A DNA stretch of 64,000 bases from Rubricoccus marinus (lineage in GTDB: Bacteria > Bacteroidota > Rhodothermia > Rhodothermales > Rubricoccaceae). Numbering within the stretch: position 1 is the first letter of the stretch; every line of letters begins with the position of its first letter. The notes beneath the pieces were generated by a model. The model was not told the origin of the DNA. It saw nothing but the letters and a program-made list of their open reading frames with translations, and searched no databases. Of the stretch, positions 8,173 to 16,278 are shown piece after piece. The stretch is from positions 2,890,619-2,954,618 of the forward strand of contig NZ_MQWB01000001.1 in assembly GCF_002257665.1 (NCBI RefSeq). The letters run 5' to 3'. The position numbers and the translations under genes are program-made.

Positions 8173-9138
8173 CTAGCCGCGCGGGTCCTTCGGGCGGACG
8201 AGCACGATGCCGACCTGGGACTTGATGCCCTGGACGTAGCTCTGCAAGTCGTCCGAGATCTTGACCTGCTCGGACGAAAGCGAGGCGTGCATAAACCCGG
8301 TATGGGCGGCCGTTTTGTGGACAAACCCGGTGTGCGTCACGTCCAAACCGCCGATGCTCGTCGCCGTCGCGATGATGTCGCCGGGCTGCATAAAGCCGTA
8401 GGCCTGCGCGATCCGGTTTTGCGGGATGTAGTAGAGTTCGGTCCCCGCGAGGTCGGCTTCCATGTCGACGATGCAGGCGTACGAGGAGTCTGCGGCGAGG
8501 TGCGGGTACGCGTCGCGGTGCGTGGACATGAAGTCGATGCGCTTGTCGAACGCTTCGCCGCCAGAGGCCTCGGTGATGTTGGTGAGCGTGCCGCGAGCCT
8601 CGTTGTCGCGGATCCAGTCCGAGAAGTAGTGCAGGCGGGAGCAGTAGGCGCCCATCTCGCCGCCGCGGTACCGGAGCTCGCGCACCCCACGCACGTAGCT
8701 GGCGTGGTCCGTCTGACCGGTCGCGATAGCGTTCGCGAGCGCGAGCACGTTCTCGATGTAGAGCACGCAATCGAACGCGCGGAGCGTGACCACGAGGGTT
8801 TCCGTAGCGGGCTCGTCCAGCAAGCCCCCGATGTACGGCTGGCCGATCATCATCTCGCCCACCTTCTGGACCAACTCGCCGTAGGGCAATGTGGCCCACT
8901 CTTCGACGTCGGCGCGTTCTATCACGGACGTGAAGAGCGCCTTTGTCTCGGCGTCCAGCGCAACGAGCGTGTCGGCGGCGACCAACTCGCCCGCGTTGGG
9001 CAACGCGTTGGAGGCGGGCGGCGCGGCGGCGCCAGAGGCCTCTGGCGCGCGGGCTTCGGCCGGGCCGGGATCGGTGCAACCGGAGAGGGCGGGCACCACG
9101 AGAAGCGCGGCGAGGAGGAAGGCGAGCACGGCTGGCAT
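8173..9138 (-). CDS. DUF1460 (NlpC/P60-fold) lipoprotein
   Basis: Starting at ATG 9138 the protein begins MPAVLAFLLAALLVVPALSGC, a lipoprotein signal with Cys at residue 21. The frame extends upstream only through repeat-rich spacer. The mature domain matches DUF1460: AFDCVLYIENVLALA carries the nucleophile Cys of the NlpC/P60-like fold, and later VTHTGFV supplies the catalytic His. Family members are predicted cell-wall amidases or endopeptidases acting on peptide stems. At 321 residues it is near the family length. A B-type palindrome encodes APEASGA in the linker behind the lipid-anchored Cys. Confidence 0.82.
   Translation of the reverse strand: MPAVLAFLLAALLVVPALSGCTDPGPAEARAPEASGAAAPPASNALPNAGELVAADTLVALDAETKALFTSVIERADVEEWATLPYGELVQKVGEMMIGQPYIGGLLDEPATETLVVTLRAFDCVLYIENVLALANAIATGQTDHASYVRGVRELRYRGGEMGAYCSRLHYFSDWIRDNEARGTLTNITEASGGEAFDKRIDFMSTHRDAYPHLAADSSYACIVDMEADLAGTELYYIPQNRIAQAYGFMQPGDIIATATSIGGLDVTHTGFVHKTAAHTGFMHASLSSEQVKISDDLQSYVQGIKSQVGIVLVRPKDPRG
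9030..9047. repeat. 18-bp palindrome in the DUF1460 gene linker
   Basis: Read in frame as APEASGA between the lipidated Cys and the catalytic domain. Confidence 0.9.
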
Positions 9139-9190
9139 AGACTGGCGGGGGCAGGGCGACTCAAGAACGCCCGAGGCGCGGGGCTGTTGC

Positions 9191-9236
9191 GGGTTCTGGG
9201 TTCTGGGTTCTGGGTTCTGGGTTCTGGGTTCTGGGT
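9191..9236. repeat. Tandem heptamer (GGGTTCT)6.6
   Basis: Six full copies of GGGTTCT followed by GGGT, all identical. Heptamer arrays of this kind slip easily. Confidence 0.95.
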
Positions 9237-9254
9237 AAAGCTGTCCCGCGCTCG

Positions 9255-9270
9255 CCTCTGGCGCCAGAGG
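9255..9270. repeat. 16-bp palindrome in repeat-filled spacer
   Basis: Sits 18 bases after the heptamer array. Confidence 0.9.
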
Positions 9271-9290
9271 ATTCCTGGAACCCACAGGCG

Positions 9291-9330
9291 AGGTCCCCTC
9301 TCCCCTCGGGAGAGGGACAGGGTGAGGGGC
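9291..9330. repeat. Inverted element with CTCTCCC / GGGAGAG arms
   Basis: CCCCTCTCCC, CTC, then GGGAGAGGG forms a short hairpin, followed by ACAGGGTGAGGGGC. The wording resembles an interspersed intergenic element found in many GC-rich bacterial genomes; only one copy was seen in this window. Confidence 0.5.
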
Positions 9331-9338
9331 GATCCGAC

Positions 9339-9356
9339 CGCCAGAGGCCTCTGGCG
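9339..9356. repeat. 18-bp palindrome in repeat-filled spacer
   Basis: Perfect tail-to-tail pair, nine bases after the inverted element. Confidence 0.9.
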
Positions 9357-9471
9357 GGACCCGGAGGCATCCTGCGAGCCGGGCGTGTGCAACACGCCCC
9401 TGCCGGAGGCCACGCCGAACACCAGAGGTGTGTGCCGAACGCGGCCTCCGGCGGAACAAATCGGGCCGCGG

Positions 9472-9511
9472 ACACCCTCACACCCTCACACCCTCACACC
9501 CTCACACCCTC
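9472..9511. repeat. Tandem octamer (ACACCCTC)5
   Basis: Five identical octamers. The array overlaps the 3' end of aat, so it encodes the last residues of that protein (CEGVRV) and its stop codon. Confidence 0.95.
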
Positions 9512-10124
9512 CGCCAGAGGCGGCAACCGCGTCGCCGCGCCAGTCGGCGTGTAGGGACACGGCGGCGGCCAGACGCGCTTCGTACTCATCGCGCGGGATC
9601 TCGACGACGCCCAGGCTCGCGAGGTGATCGGTCTGCATCTGCACGTCGAGAAGCACGAAGCCTCTGGCGCGAAGCCGTTCCACGAGGTGCACGAGCGCCA
9701 CCTTGGAGGCGTCCGTCGCGCGGCTGAACATGCTCTCGCCGAAAAACGCGCCCCCAACCGCGACGCCGTAAAGGCCGCCGACCAGCTCGCCAGAGGCATC
9801 CCAGCATTCCACCGAATGCGCCGCGCCCTCGCGGTGGAGCTCGGTGTAGGCCCACTCCACCTCGGCCGAGATCCAGGTCTGCTCCCGGCCCGGAGCCGGG
9901 CGCGCGCACGCCCCGATTACGGCCTCAAACGCCTGGTCCACCGTCACGGAGTACGTTCCGCGGCGGAGCCTCTGGCGCAGCGAGCGTGAGACGCGGAGGC
10001 CATCGAGCGGGAGAATGGCGCGCGGGTCCGGCGCGAACCAGTAGATGCGGTCGCCGTCGTCCGGGTCCGCCATCGGGAAGAACCCGATGCGGTAGGCGTG
10101 GAGCAGGACGGCGGGGGTTAGCAT
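9486..10124 (-). CDS. aat: Leucyl/phenylalanyl-tRNA--protein transferase
   Basis: A 212-residue protein from ATG at 10124 (LTPAVLLHAYRIGFFPMA), a typical Aat start; the longer frame runs into the divergent gene's leader. Diagnostic segments are WFAPDPRAILPLDGLRVSRS and FGESMFSRATDASKVAL, with LLDVQMQTDHLASLG near the end. Aat attaches Leu or Phe to N-terminal Arg or Lys of proteins, marking them for ClpS-ClpAP. The last residues are encoded by an octamer array and probably vary between strains. Confidence 0.93.
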   Translation of the reverse strand: MLTPAVLLHAYRIGFFPMADPDDGDRIYWFAPDPRAILPLDGLRVSRSLRQRLRRGTYSVTVDQAFEAVIGACARPAPGREQTWISAEVEWAYTELHREGAAHSVECWDASGELVGGLYGVAVGGAFFGESMFSRATDASKVALVHLVERLRARGFVLLDVQMQTDHLASLGVVEIPRDEYEARLAAAVSLHADWRGDAVAASGGGCEGVRV

Positions 10125-10203
10125 AAGAGGGTGCGTGGAAGGTGGACCCCGCGCGCTGAAGGTGCAAGCCCCTTCGGGTATCTTCCGCCGACTCCCCGCA
10201 CCT

Positions 10204-10716
10204 ATGCAGTTTCCTTCCGGCCCCCTCCAAGCCCGTACCGGCGACCACACGTTCACCGTAGAGCGCGATGGCGATACGCTCCTCGTCAACGGCGAGGCCA
10301 GCGACGCGCGCGTCGTGCGCCTGGACGATCACGCGGTTCTCTTTACGGAGAACGGCAAAACCACCGTCGTCGGCATCGAGCGCCAGGACGACGGCTCTGT
10401 GATCGCGACGGTGAACGGCAAGCGGATCCCGGTGGAGATCAAGACGGCAACAGACCTTCTGCTGGAGTCCTTCGGCATGGACGCGGGCGCGAGCACCGCC
10501 GACCGCGAGATCCGCGCGCCGATGCCCGGACTCGTTCTCCGCGTGCTCGTCAAGCCCGGAGACGCCGTCGAAGCCGGCCAAGGCGTGGCCGTATTGGAGG
10601 CGATGAAGATGGAGAACGAGCTGAAGGCGCCCGCAGCGGGGACGGTCGCGGCGGTCCACGCCGAGGCCGGCGCGGCGGTCGGCAAGAACGACCTGCTGAT
10701 CGAACTCGGCGAGTAG
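10204..10716 (+). CDS. Biotin carboxyl carrier (biotin/lipoyl attachment) protein
   Basis: A 170-residue protein from ATG at 10204; the upstream in-frame ATG at 10135 lies in the leader. The C-terminal 80 residues form a biotinyl domain with the biotinylated Lys135 in EAMKMEN, and the N-terminal part is a beta-rich linker region as in carriers of acyl-CoA carboxylases. It likely carries CO2 between the carboxylase and carboxyltransferase of propionyl-CoA, methylmalonyl-CoA or a similar enzyme, whose other subunits are not in the window. A TATCTT element at 10179-10184 may be its promoter. Transcribed divergently from aat. Confidence 0.85.
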   Translation: MQFPSGPLQARTGDHTFTVERDGDTLLVNGEASDARVVRLDDHAVLFTENGKTTVVGIERQDDGSVIATVNGKRIPVEIKTATDLLLESFGMDAGASTADREIRAPMPGLVLRVLVKPGDAVEAGQGVAVLEAMKMENELKAPAAGTVAAVHAEAGAAVGKNDLLIELGE

Positions 10717-10744
10717 CCACTGGCCCACGGGCGGCGCCCCCCGG

Positions 10745-10760
10745 CCTCTGGCGCCAGAGG
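10745..10760. repeat. 16-bp palindrome between convergent genes
   Basis: Lies between the convergent stop codons of the biotin carrier and the rlmB-type methylase, where a bidirectional terminator would be expected. Confidence 0.9.
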
Positions 10761-10768
10761 CCTCCGGC

Positions 10769-11611
10769 CTACTCCCCTTCCGGCGCGTTCGGCTCGGCTT
10801 CGGGCATGCCCCACTCGGACGTGCCCCACGTGCTCGCAGGGCGGTCCTTCGTGGCGATAAAGAGCGCGACGCCAGCGGCGACGCTCGCGTTGAGGCTCTC
10901 AGCCGGCCCGCGCATAGGGATCGCGGCGAGGCCGTCGCAGGCCTTGCGTACGCCTACGCTCAGGCCACGGCCCTCGCTGCCGATGACGAGAACGGTCGCG
11001 CGGTCCCAGTCCCAATCCCAGACCGTCGTGGCGCGGCTGTCGGCCTCTGGCGCGGCCTCCAGGCCCACCACCCAGTAGCCGCGCTCCTTCATGGCACCCA
11101 GCGCGCGGCCGAGGTCGCGCGTGCGCGCCAGAGGCGCCTGGAGCGCCGTCCCGGCGCTGGCCTTGACGGCGGTCGCGGAAAGCGGCGCCATGCCTTTCTC
11201 CGTCACCACCATCGCGTCAACGCCCGCGCCCACGCCGCTGCGGATGATGGCGCCGTAGTTGTGCGGGTCCTCCACGCCGTCGAGCGCGAGGACGAGCGGC
11301 TTCCGCTCGCGCACCTCGTCGTTGGTCGGCGCGATCTGGCTGAGCAACTCGTCCACGTCGCGGTAGGCGATGGGCGCCACGAGCGCGACGACGCCTTGGT
11401 GCACAGCACCCTTGGCGGAGCGCTCCAGCGCCTGCTGCGGCACCATCTGGACCGGTACGCCTGCGGCGCTAGCGGCCTTGCGGACCTTTTCCAGCGCGCC
11501 CTCGATGCGCCCGCTCCCCCGCGCGAGCATGATCTTTTCGATGCGCGACGGCTCGGCGTCGAGGAGTTCGCGGACGGGGTTGCGCCCGGCGACGATGGTG
11601 GGATCGGACAT
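10769..11611 (-). CDS. rlmB: SpoU-family 23S rRNA/tRNA 2'-O-methyltransferase (RlmB type)
   Basis: A 280-residue protein from ATG at 11611 (MSDPTIVAGRNPVRELL). The N-terminal L30e-like substrate-binding domain is followed by the trefoil-knot SPOUT domain with all three motifs: LALDGVEDPHNYGAIIRS, VIGSEGRGLS and IPMRGPAESLNASVAAGVAL. These bind S-adenosylmethionine and supply the catalytic Arg. RlmB methylates G2251 of 23S rRNA in E. coli; the exact target here is inferred from the N-terminal domain. The region 11050-11140 contains two 9-mer copies. Confidence 0.88.
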   Translation of the reverse strand: MSDPTIVAGRNPVRELLDAEPSRIEKIMLARGSGRIEGALEKVRKAASAAGVPVQMVPQQALERSAKGAVHQGVVALVAPIAYRDVDELLSQIAPTNDEVRERKPLVLALDGVEDPHNYGAIIRSGVGAGVDAMVVTEKGMAPLSATAVKASAGTALQAPLARTRDLGRALGAMKERGYWVVGLEAAPEADSRATTVWDWDWDRATVLVIGSEGRGLSVGVRKACDGLAAIPMRGPAESLNASVAAGVALFIATKDRPASTWGTSEWGMPEAEPNAPEGE

Positions 11612-11725
11612 GTCTCGGCGTGCGGTCGTGAGGCGGCAAGGTGCCAGCCACTGGCGTCCGGGACAAACGAAAAGCGTGCGCCTCTGGCGAGTGCGGCGCC
11701 GCACCGTGCCTCTAGCGCGAGAGGC

Positions 11726-13153
11726 TCAGACCATCTCCTCCAGCCGCGTCACGAGGCTCTCGGCCCACGCTTCGTGCTCCGGCTTCATCAGCACGCTGCG
11801 GAGGATGCGCGCGTGCGGGCGGTCGCGCACGATCTCGGGCGGGAAGGCGTCCGCGTCCACGCGGTAGAGGCTGAGATAGACGGCCTCTGGCGCGGCCATC
11901 GCGCGGTCGAACAGCGCGCCAGAGGCCGCGTCGATCTCTGAGAGCGACGCGCTGGCCGGGTAGTAGCCCACGATGTCGAGTTCGGGCTCGCGCCAGAGAC
12001 GGAACGCGGGCGACGCCTCAATGCCTCTTGCGAAGGCGCGGGCGGCACGGAGCGTGGCGGCCAGGACCGGGCCCAGCCCGTCGTCAGGCGCCAGGGGTAG
12101 CGCGCGGAGCGTGAGCCACAGCGCAGCGGCGGCGGCTCCCGGGCGGCTGCACTCCAGGCTGATCTCGCCCAGGTGCAGCGCGTCGGACGTGAAGTAGGTG
12201 TACGGCGAGTCGTGCCGGTAGAAGCGGCCCACCGACGGATCGCGGAAGAGGACGGCGCCGCAGCCGTAGGGCTGGAGCCCGTGCTTGTGCGGGTCCACCA
12301 CGACCGAGTCGGCGTCCTCGATCGCGAGGAAGTCCCCGGCGGGGAAGCCGCTCAGGCCTCTGGCGCCAGAGGTCTCCCCTTCTCCGTTCTCGCCAGAGGC
12401 CAGCAGGCGGAAGAAGCCGCCGTACGCCGCGTCGATGTGGACGCGCGCGCCGTAGCGGCGGCACAGCGCGATGCCCTCGCGGATGGGGTCCACCGTTCCG
12501 AGCCCCGTCGTGCCGGCGGTCAGGACCACGGCGCTCACGGCGCCCTCTGCCAGAGGCCCCTCCAGCGCGCCGAGGTCCATGCGGCCTCTGTCGTCGGTCG
12601 GGACCGTGACGACGTCCAGGCCGAGGACGTGCGCCATGCGGGCGTGCGTGTAATGCGCCGCTTCGCTGACCGCGATGGCTGGGGGCGTGCCTGCTTCGCG
12701 CGCGAGCTCGCGGACGACGAAGAGCGCTTCGAGGTTGGCGACCGTTCCGCCGCCGGTCAGGTGGCCCAGGTGCTCGGCCGGGAAGCCGAACATCGCGGCC
12801 AGATCCGCCACCACCTCCTTCTCCATCCTGCCCGTGGCCGGGCCGCCGTCGAGCGCGTGGTTGTTGGGATTGAGCCGCATCGCCGCCGCGTAGGCCGCCC
12901 ATGCGACCGGGTGCGGCGGCTTGAGCATCTGCCCGGCGTAGCGCGGGTGGAAAAACGGATAGATGCCGTCCTCCTCGCCATCGGTCGGCGCCGTGAGGCG
13001 CGCGGTGAACTCCGCGATGGCGCCGTCCAGCCTCTGGCGCGGCACGCCGAGCGAGGGGTGTGCCTCGAACGCGCCGTGCTCGGCCTCCCAGGCCTCTACC
13101 GGGTCCAGGATCTGCGCGAGCAACGCGCGAGGATCGACGGCGTCCGCGCTCAT
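11726..13153 (-). CDS. PLP-dependent group II decarboxylase
   Basis: A 475-residue fold-type I enzyme of the DDC/GadB family. The PLP lysine is Lys290 in VVVDPHKHGLQPYG; HLTGGGTVANLEAL (about 131-144) binds the phosphate and VHIDAAYGGFF (238-248) stacks on the ring. The substrate, an amino acid such as glutamate, aspartate or an aromatic one, cannot be told from sequence alone. Between DAAYGGFF and the PLP lysine there is an extra loop rich in Gly and Ser (ASGENGEGETSGARG) built from two repeat units, one a perfect 16-bp palindrome. Its ATG overlaps the lgt stop by four bases (ATGA), implying translational coupling. Confidence 0.87.
   Translation of the reverse strand: MSADAVDPRALLAQILDPVEAWEAEHGAFEAHPSLGVPRQRLDGAIAEFTARLTAPTDGEEDGIYPFFHPRYAGQMLKPPHPVAWAAYAAAMRLNPNNHALDGGPATGRMEKEVVADLAAMFGFPAEHLGHLTGGGTVANLEALFVVRELAREAGTPPAIAVSEAAHYTHARMAHVLGLDVVTVPTDDRGRMDLGALEGPLAEGAVSAVVLTAGTTGLGTVDPIREGIALCRRYGARVHIDAAYGGFFRLLASGENGEGETSGARGLSGFPAGDFLAIEDADSVVVDPHKHGLQPYGCGAVLFRDPSVGRFYRHDSPYTYFTSDALHLGEISLECSRPGAAAAALWLTLRALPLAPDDGLGPVLAATLRAARAFARGIEASPAFRLWREPELDIVGYYPASASLSEIDAASGALFDRAMAAPEAVYLSLYRVDADAFPPEIVRDRPHARILRSVLMKPEHEAWAESLVTRLEEMV
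12357..12372. repeat. 16-bp palindrome inside the PLP decarboxylase
   Basis: In frame, encoding TSGARG (residues 261-266) in a loop between two conserved PLP-binding segments. Confidence 0.9.
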
Positions 13154-14169
13154 GCCGAGACCGGGACGGCGTCGCCAGAGGCCGACGTGCCGGGCGCGTC
13201 AGAGGCGCCGGGCGTGCCCGCCTGGGGCGGCGTGGTGATGCGTCGCGTGAGCATCGCCACGCCGATCGCGCCGAGCGTGATCAGGCCGATGGAGATCCAT
13301 TGCGACTGCGAGAGGCCCAGCGCCCAGACCTTGTTGGTGCGCATGAACTCGATCAGGAACCGCTCGGCGCCCGTCAGGATGAGATAGACCGAGAAGAGCC
13401 AGCCGGCCTTGAACGGGTGCTTGCGCATGATCCACAGGAGCCCGCCGAGCACGAGCGCGGCAAACGTCTCGTAGAGCATCGTCGGGTACACGCCGATCGC
13501 GCCTGGGATGTCACACTCGATCTGTCTGGCGAGGGCGTTGAACGTTACCGGGTCCTGGATCGGCCCGCCGTAGACGTAGGCGCGAGGGAAGGTTTCGGTC
13601 CAGAGAAAGCCGGGGACCCAGGCGGGCTTGTCCGCGAGCGTGGAGCACAGGCCCCAGTCACCATCGCCGGAGAGGTAGCAGCCGATGCGGCCGATGCCGT
13701 AGGCAATCATGAGCCCCGGCGAGGCAGCATCCGAAAGACGCGGCACCTCGATCTTCTTTTTGCGCGCGTACCACATCACCGAGAGCGTCGCGAGGATGAG
13801 GCCGCCGTAGAACGTCAGCCCCGCGCCGGAGAACAGGACTTCGACGGGGTTGCGGACGAACTCGTCCCAGAAATCGAGGATGTTGAACAGCTTGGAGCCC
13901 ACAATGCCCGCGACGACACCGATGCCCATCAGCGTCCACACGTAGACAGAGGGGCTGACGAGGCTGCTCTTCTCCCGCCCCTTCGCGTCCGTAACCGTCG
14001 CGCGGACGGGCGCGATGAGGCCACGGTTGTACAGCCGGTCCAGTTCCTTCTTCGTCAGCCACGCGGCGACGAGAAAGGCCGTCGCGACCATGAGGCCAAA
14101 CGAGTGGAGCGGGATCGGGGAGGTGAACCCGAAGAGATCCTGAAAGATGTCGCTGACGCGGGGGTACAT
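13150..14169 (-). CDS. lgt: Prolipoprotein diacylglyceryl transferase
   Basis: A 339-residue membrane enzyme from ATG at 14169 (MYPRVSDIFQDLF); an alternative ATG at 14214 adds 15 residues. About seven membrane helices are visible. Landmarks are the N-terminal PIPLHSFGLMVATAFLVA helix, the signature GRIGCYLSGDGDWG (usually GRxGNFxNxE, so clearly divergent), and ERFLIEFMR near the end. Lgt transfers diacylglycerol from phosphatidylglycerol to the lipobox Cys. The long loop after the second helix (KGREKSSL) and the extra C-terminal tail (PQAGTPGASDAPG) lengthen it relative to the E. coli enzyme. Many lipoproteins in this window are its clients. Confidence 0.9.
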   Translation of the reverse strand: MYPRVSDIFQDLFGFTSPIPLHSFGLMVATAFLVAAWLTKKELDRLYNRGLIAPVRATVTDAKGREKSSLVSPSVYVWTLMGIGVVAGIVGSKLFNILDFWDEFVRNPVEVLFSGAGLTFYGGLILATLSVMWYARKKKIEVPRLSDAASPGLMIAYGIGRIGCYLSGDGDWGLCSTLADKPAWVPGFLWTETFPRAYVYGGPIQDPVTFNALARQIECDIPGAIGVYPTMLYETFAALVLGGLLWIMRKHPFKAGWLFSVYLILTGAERFLIEFMRTNKVWALGLSQSQWISIGLITLGAIGVAMLTRRITTPPQAGTPGASDAPGTSASGDAVPVSA

Positions 14170-14259
14170 GGGCGCGAGGCTGGGGACGGCAAGATCGCAC
14201 GCCGCCTGCCCCAACGGGGCCCCCGCCGTTTCTCGCGCCCGCGACGCCCCAGGTCTTCA

Positions 14260-14277
14260 CGCCAGAGGCCTCTGGCG
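14260..14277. repeat. 18-bp palindrome in the lgt upstream spacer
   Basis: Perfect tail-to-tail pair; a 16-bp palindrome follows 36 bases later in the same spacer. Confidence 0.9.
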
Positions 14278-14313
14278 CACGTCCACTCCTGCCGCGACTG
14301 AGTGCGTGGCGCG

Positions 14314-14329
14314 CCTCTGGCGCCAGAGG
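14314..14329. repeat. 16-bp palindrome behind the lipoprotein methyltransferase
   Basis: Sixteen bases beyond the stop codon of the gene at 14346-15143. Confidence 0.9.
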
Positions 14330-14345
14330 CTCAGTTGGGCGTCGG

Positions 14346-15143
14346 TTACTCCGGCTTCTCGAAGACGAGGATGTGCTGCTGCGGGAGCACGTCGCGGTTC
14401 TCCACGAAGCGCCAGCCGTTGGCCTCCACCTCGGCGATGGCCTGCCTCTCCGTCATCGTGTGAAGGCGCTTGATGGGGATCGTGGGGTCCTCGCCGCGGT
14501 ACTCCACGAGAACGAGCTGACCGCCCGGCCGCGTGCCGCGGAGGATGGCAGCCAGCATCTCGCGCGGGTGCGAGAACTCGTGGTACGCGTCCACGATCAG
14601 CGTGAGGTCCACGGACTCCGGCTCTAGACCGGGGTCTGAGACCGTGCCCATGACGGTCTCCACGTTCGTCGCGTTCTCCACCTCTGCGCGCCCGGCGACG
14701 ATCTGGAGCATCTCGCGCTGGATGTCGACGGCGAGCACCTTGCCCGTTGGGACGAGGGGCGCGAGGCGGAACGTGAAGTAGCCCGTGCCCGCGCCCAGGT
14801 CTGCCACCACGGCGTCGGGGGCGAGGTCCAGCGCGTCCACGAGCAAGTCCGGGCGCTCCTGGCGCGCGCGGTCCGGGCGCTCCAGCCACGCCGCGCCGCG
14901 GTGGTCCATCACGAGCGCGATCTCGCGGCCCATGTAAAACCGGCCGGTCCCATCGCGCGAGGCCTCGCCTTCCTCGTAGAAGACGCCATCGCGCGCCTGG
15001 CTCAACGAGCCTCTGGCGAAGGGCGTCGTCTGGGTGGTCTCGGCGGGCGCCAGAGGCTGCGGTTCCGGCGGGCTCTGCGCCGAGCAGCCGAGCGCGGCGC
15101 CGGTGCCCAGAAAGGCGGCGGCGAGCACGAGGCGGGTCGTCAT
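14346..15143 (-). CDS. Exported class I SAM-dependent methyltransferase (lipoprotein-like)
   Basis: A 265-residue protein from ATG at 15143, which gives MTTRLVLAAAFLGTGAALGC, an export signal with a lipobox-like AALGC (Cys20). The mature part opens with the signature RFYMGREIALVMDHRGAAWLER, then a Rossmann methyltransferase core: VVADLGAGTGYFTFRLAP (motif I) and an acidic VLAVDIQREML. Proteins of this architecture are frequent in Bacteroidota and Planctomycetota; the substrate is unknown. It is odd for a SAM-dependent enzyme to be exported, since SAM is cytosolic, so either the N-terminus stays as a membrane anchor or it works on a membrane quinone-like substrate. Confidence 0.78.
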   Translation of the reverse strand: MTTRLVLAAAFLGTGAALGCSAQSPPEPQPLAPAETTQTTPFARGSLSQARDGVFYEEGEASRDGTGRFYMGREIALVMDHRGAAWLERPDRARQERPDLLVDALDLAPDAVVADLGAGTGYFTFRLAPLVPTGKVLAVDIQREMLQIVAGRAEVENATNVETVMGTVSDPGLEPESVDLTLIVDAYHEFSHPREMLAAILRGTRPGGQLVLVEYRGEDPTIPIKRLHTMTERQAIAEVEANGWRFVENRDVLPQQHILVFEKPE

Positions 15144-15255
15144 GGATGTGCGAGGGGTGTGCACGAGCAGGACGCCGTGGACGGCGTGGAAGTCACACCG
15201 TGAACGTACGGACACCCGCGCGGGTGCCCCGGCGGCCGGAAGCCTTCCCCGGCCG

Positions 15256-15271
15256 CCTCTGGCGCCAGAGG
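15256..15271. repeat. 16-bp palindrome behind terC
   Basis: One base from the terC stop codon. Confidence 0.9.
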
Positions 15272-15272
15272 C

Positions 15273-16172
15273 CTACGCGTTCGGCCGCGCCATGGGCACG
15301 GGGCGCTGGATGGACTCCGGGAACGGCATCCCGCCCGTCCCGTCCGGCACGGCGTACGGCTCGCGGAGCTCGACCGGCTCCGGGGTGCCCTTCCGTTTTT
15401 TGGACGCGATGTTGAGAAACTCGACGAGCAGCGAGAATGCCATCGCGGAGTAGATGTAGCCCTTGGAGACGTGTTGGTCCAGGCCCTCGGCGACGAGCGT
15501 GACACCGATAAGGATCAGGAACGCGAGCGCCAGCATCTTCACCGTCGGGTGCTTGTGCACGAAGTTGGAGATCGGCGTCGCGAAGACCATCATCGCGCCC
15601 ACGGCGATCACGACGGCGATGATCATGACCATGATCTCGTCGGCCATGCCGACGGCCGTGATGACGGAGTCCAGCGAGAACACGATGTCCAAGATCGCGA
15701 TCTGGATCAGGACGCTCGTAAACGAGACGGCCTTCTTGGTCTCCTGAGACGAGTGGGCGTCGCCTTCCAGCTTGTTGTGGATCTCGTGGGTGCTCTTGCC
15801 GATCAGGAAGAAGCCGCCCAGGAGCAGGATCAGATCCCGGCCCGTGATCGCGCCTGGCGTCCCCTCCGGCGGCACGCCCCCGTGACCCACGCCTCTTGCG
15901 CCCTCGCCGAATCCGATCAGCGTGTCCAGGAACGGCAGCTCGAACAGCGTGCTCGTCAGCCCCATCACCCATGAGAGTGAGAGCAGGAGCAGGATCCGCA
16001 TGCCCATCGCGAGGCCGAGCCCGATGGTGCGCCCGCGCGCCTGTTGCTCCTCCGGCAGCTTGCCGGTCAGGATCGAGATAAAGATGATGTTGTCGATCCC
16101 GAGGACGACCTCCAAAAGGGTGAGCGTCCCGAGCGCGACCCACGCATTCGGATCTGCGAGCCAGTCAAACAT
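15273..16172 (-). CDS. TerC-family integral membrane protein
   Basis: A 299-residue protein with about seven membrane helices. The two TerC acidic signatures are present: EVVLGIDNIIFIS in the first helix and DIVFSLDSVITA in the middle. Family members (TerC, Alx) handle manganese or other metal ions in the membrane, partly at the exit of the Sec translocon. The extended loop GEGARGVGHGGVPPEGT and the C-terminal tail are poorly conserved. A TAGCTTTC promoter element lies 28-35 bases upstream of the ATG. Confidence 0.88.
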   Translation of the reverse strand: MFDWLADPNAWVALGTLTLLEVVLGIDNIIFISILTGKLPEEQQARGRTIGLGLAMGMRILLLLSLSWVMGLTSTLFELPFLDTLIGFGEGARGVGHGGVPPEGTPGAITGRDLILLLGGFFLIGKSTHEIHNKLEGDAHSSQETKKAVSFTSVLIQIAILDIVFSLDSVITAVGMADEIMVMIIAVVIAVGAMMVFATPISNFVHKHPTVKMLALAFLILIGVTLVAEGLDQHVSKGYIYSAMAFSLLVEFLNIASKKRKGTPEPVELREPYAVPDGTGGMPFPESIQRPVPMARPNA

Positions 16173-16199
16173 GAGCGAGAGGTGTGGAAGAGAGGGGCC

Positions 16200-16207
16200 G
16201 AAAGCTA
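16200..16207 (-). promoter_or_regulatory. TAnnTTTG-like -7 element for terC
   Basis: TAGCTTTC on the minus strand, 28-35 bases upstream of the terC ATG. No clear TTG is seen 20-21 bases further upstream. Confidence 0.35.
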
Positions 16208-16278
16208 GCCCGACGGCGCCCCCGAACCTTGCCCGGCCATTCCTGGAGTTTGCCCCACGCCGATCCGCCGCGCTTTCG

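Larger units (their letters stand above)
9139..9485. other. Repeat-filled spacer without a gene
   Basis: This 347-base spacer lies between the DUF1460 gene and aat. It holds a heptamer array (9191-9236), a 16-bp and an 18-bp palindrome of the 9-mer family, an interrupted inverted element (9291-9330) and the start of an octamer array (9472-9511). No coding frame with a credible start was found. Confidence 0.7.

Noticed and set aside
9291-9330. A transposable element
   Set aside because: No transposase, target duplication or second copy in the window.
9191-9511. Heptamer and octamer arrays as a CRISPR
   Set aside because: The units are 7-8 bases and contiguous, with no unique spacers.
13150-13153. 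lgt-decarboxylase overlap as a fusion or frameshift
   Set aside because: The ATGA overlap is the ordinary coupling arrangement and both proteins are complete.
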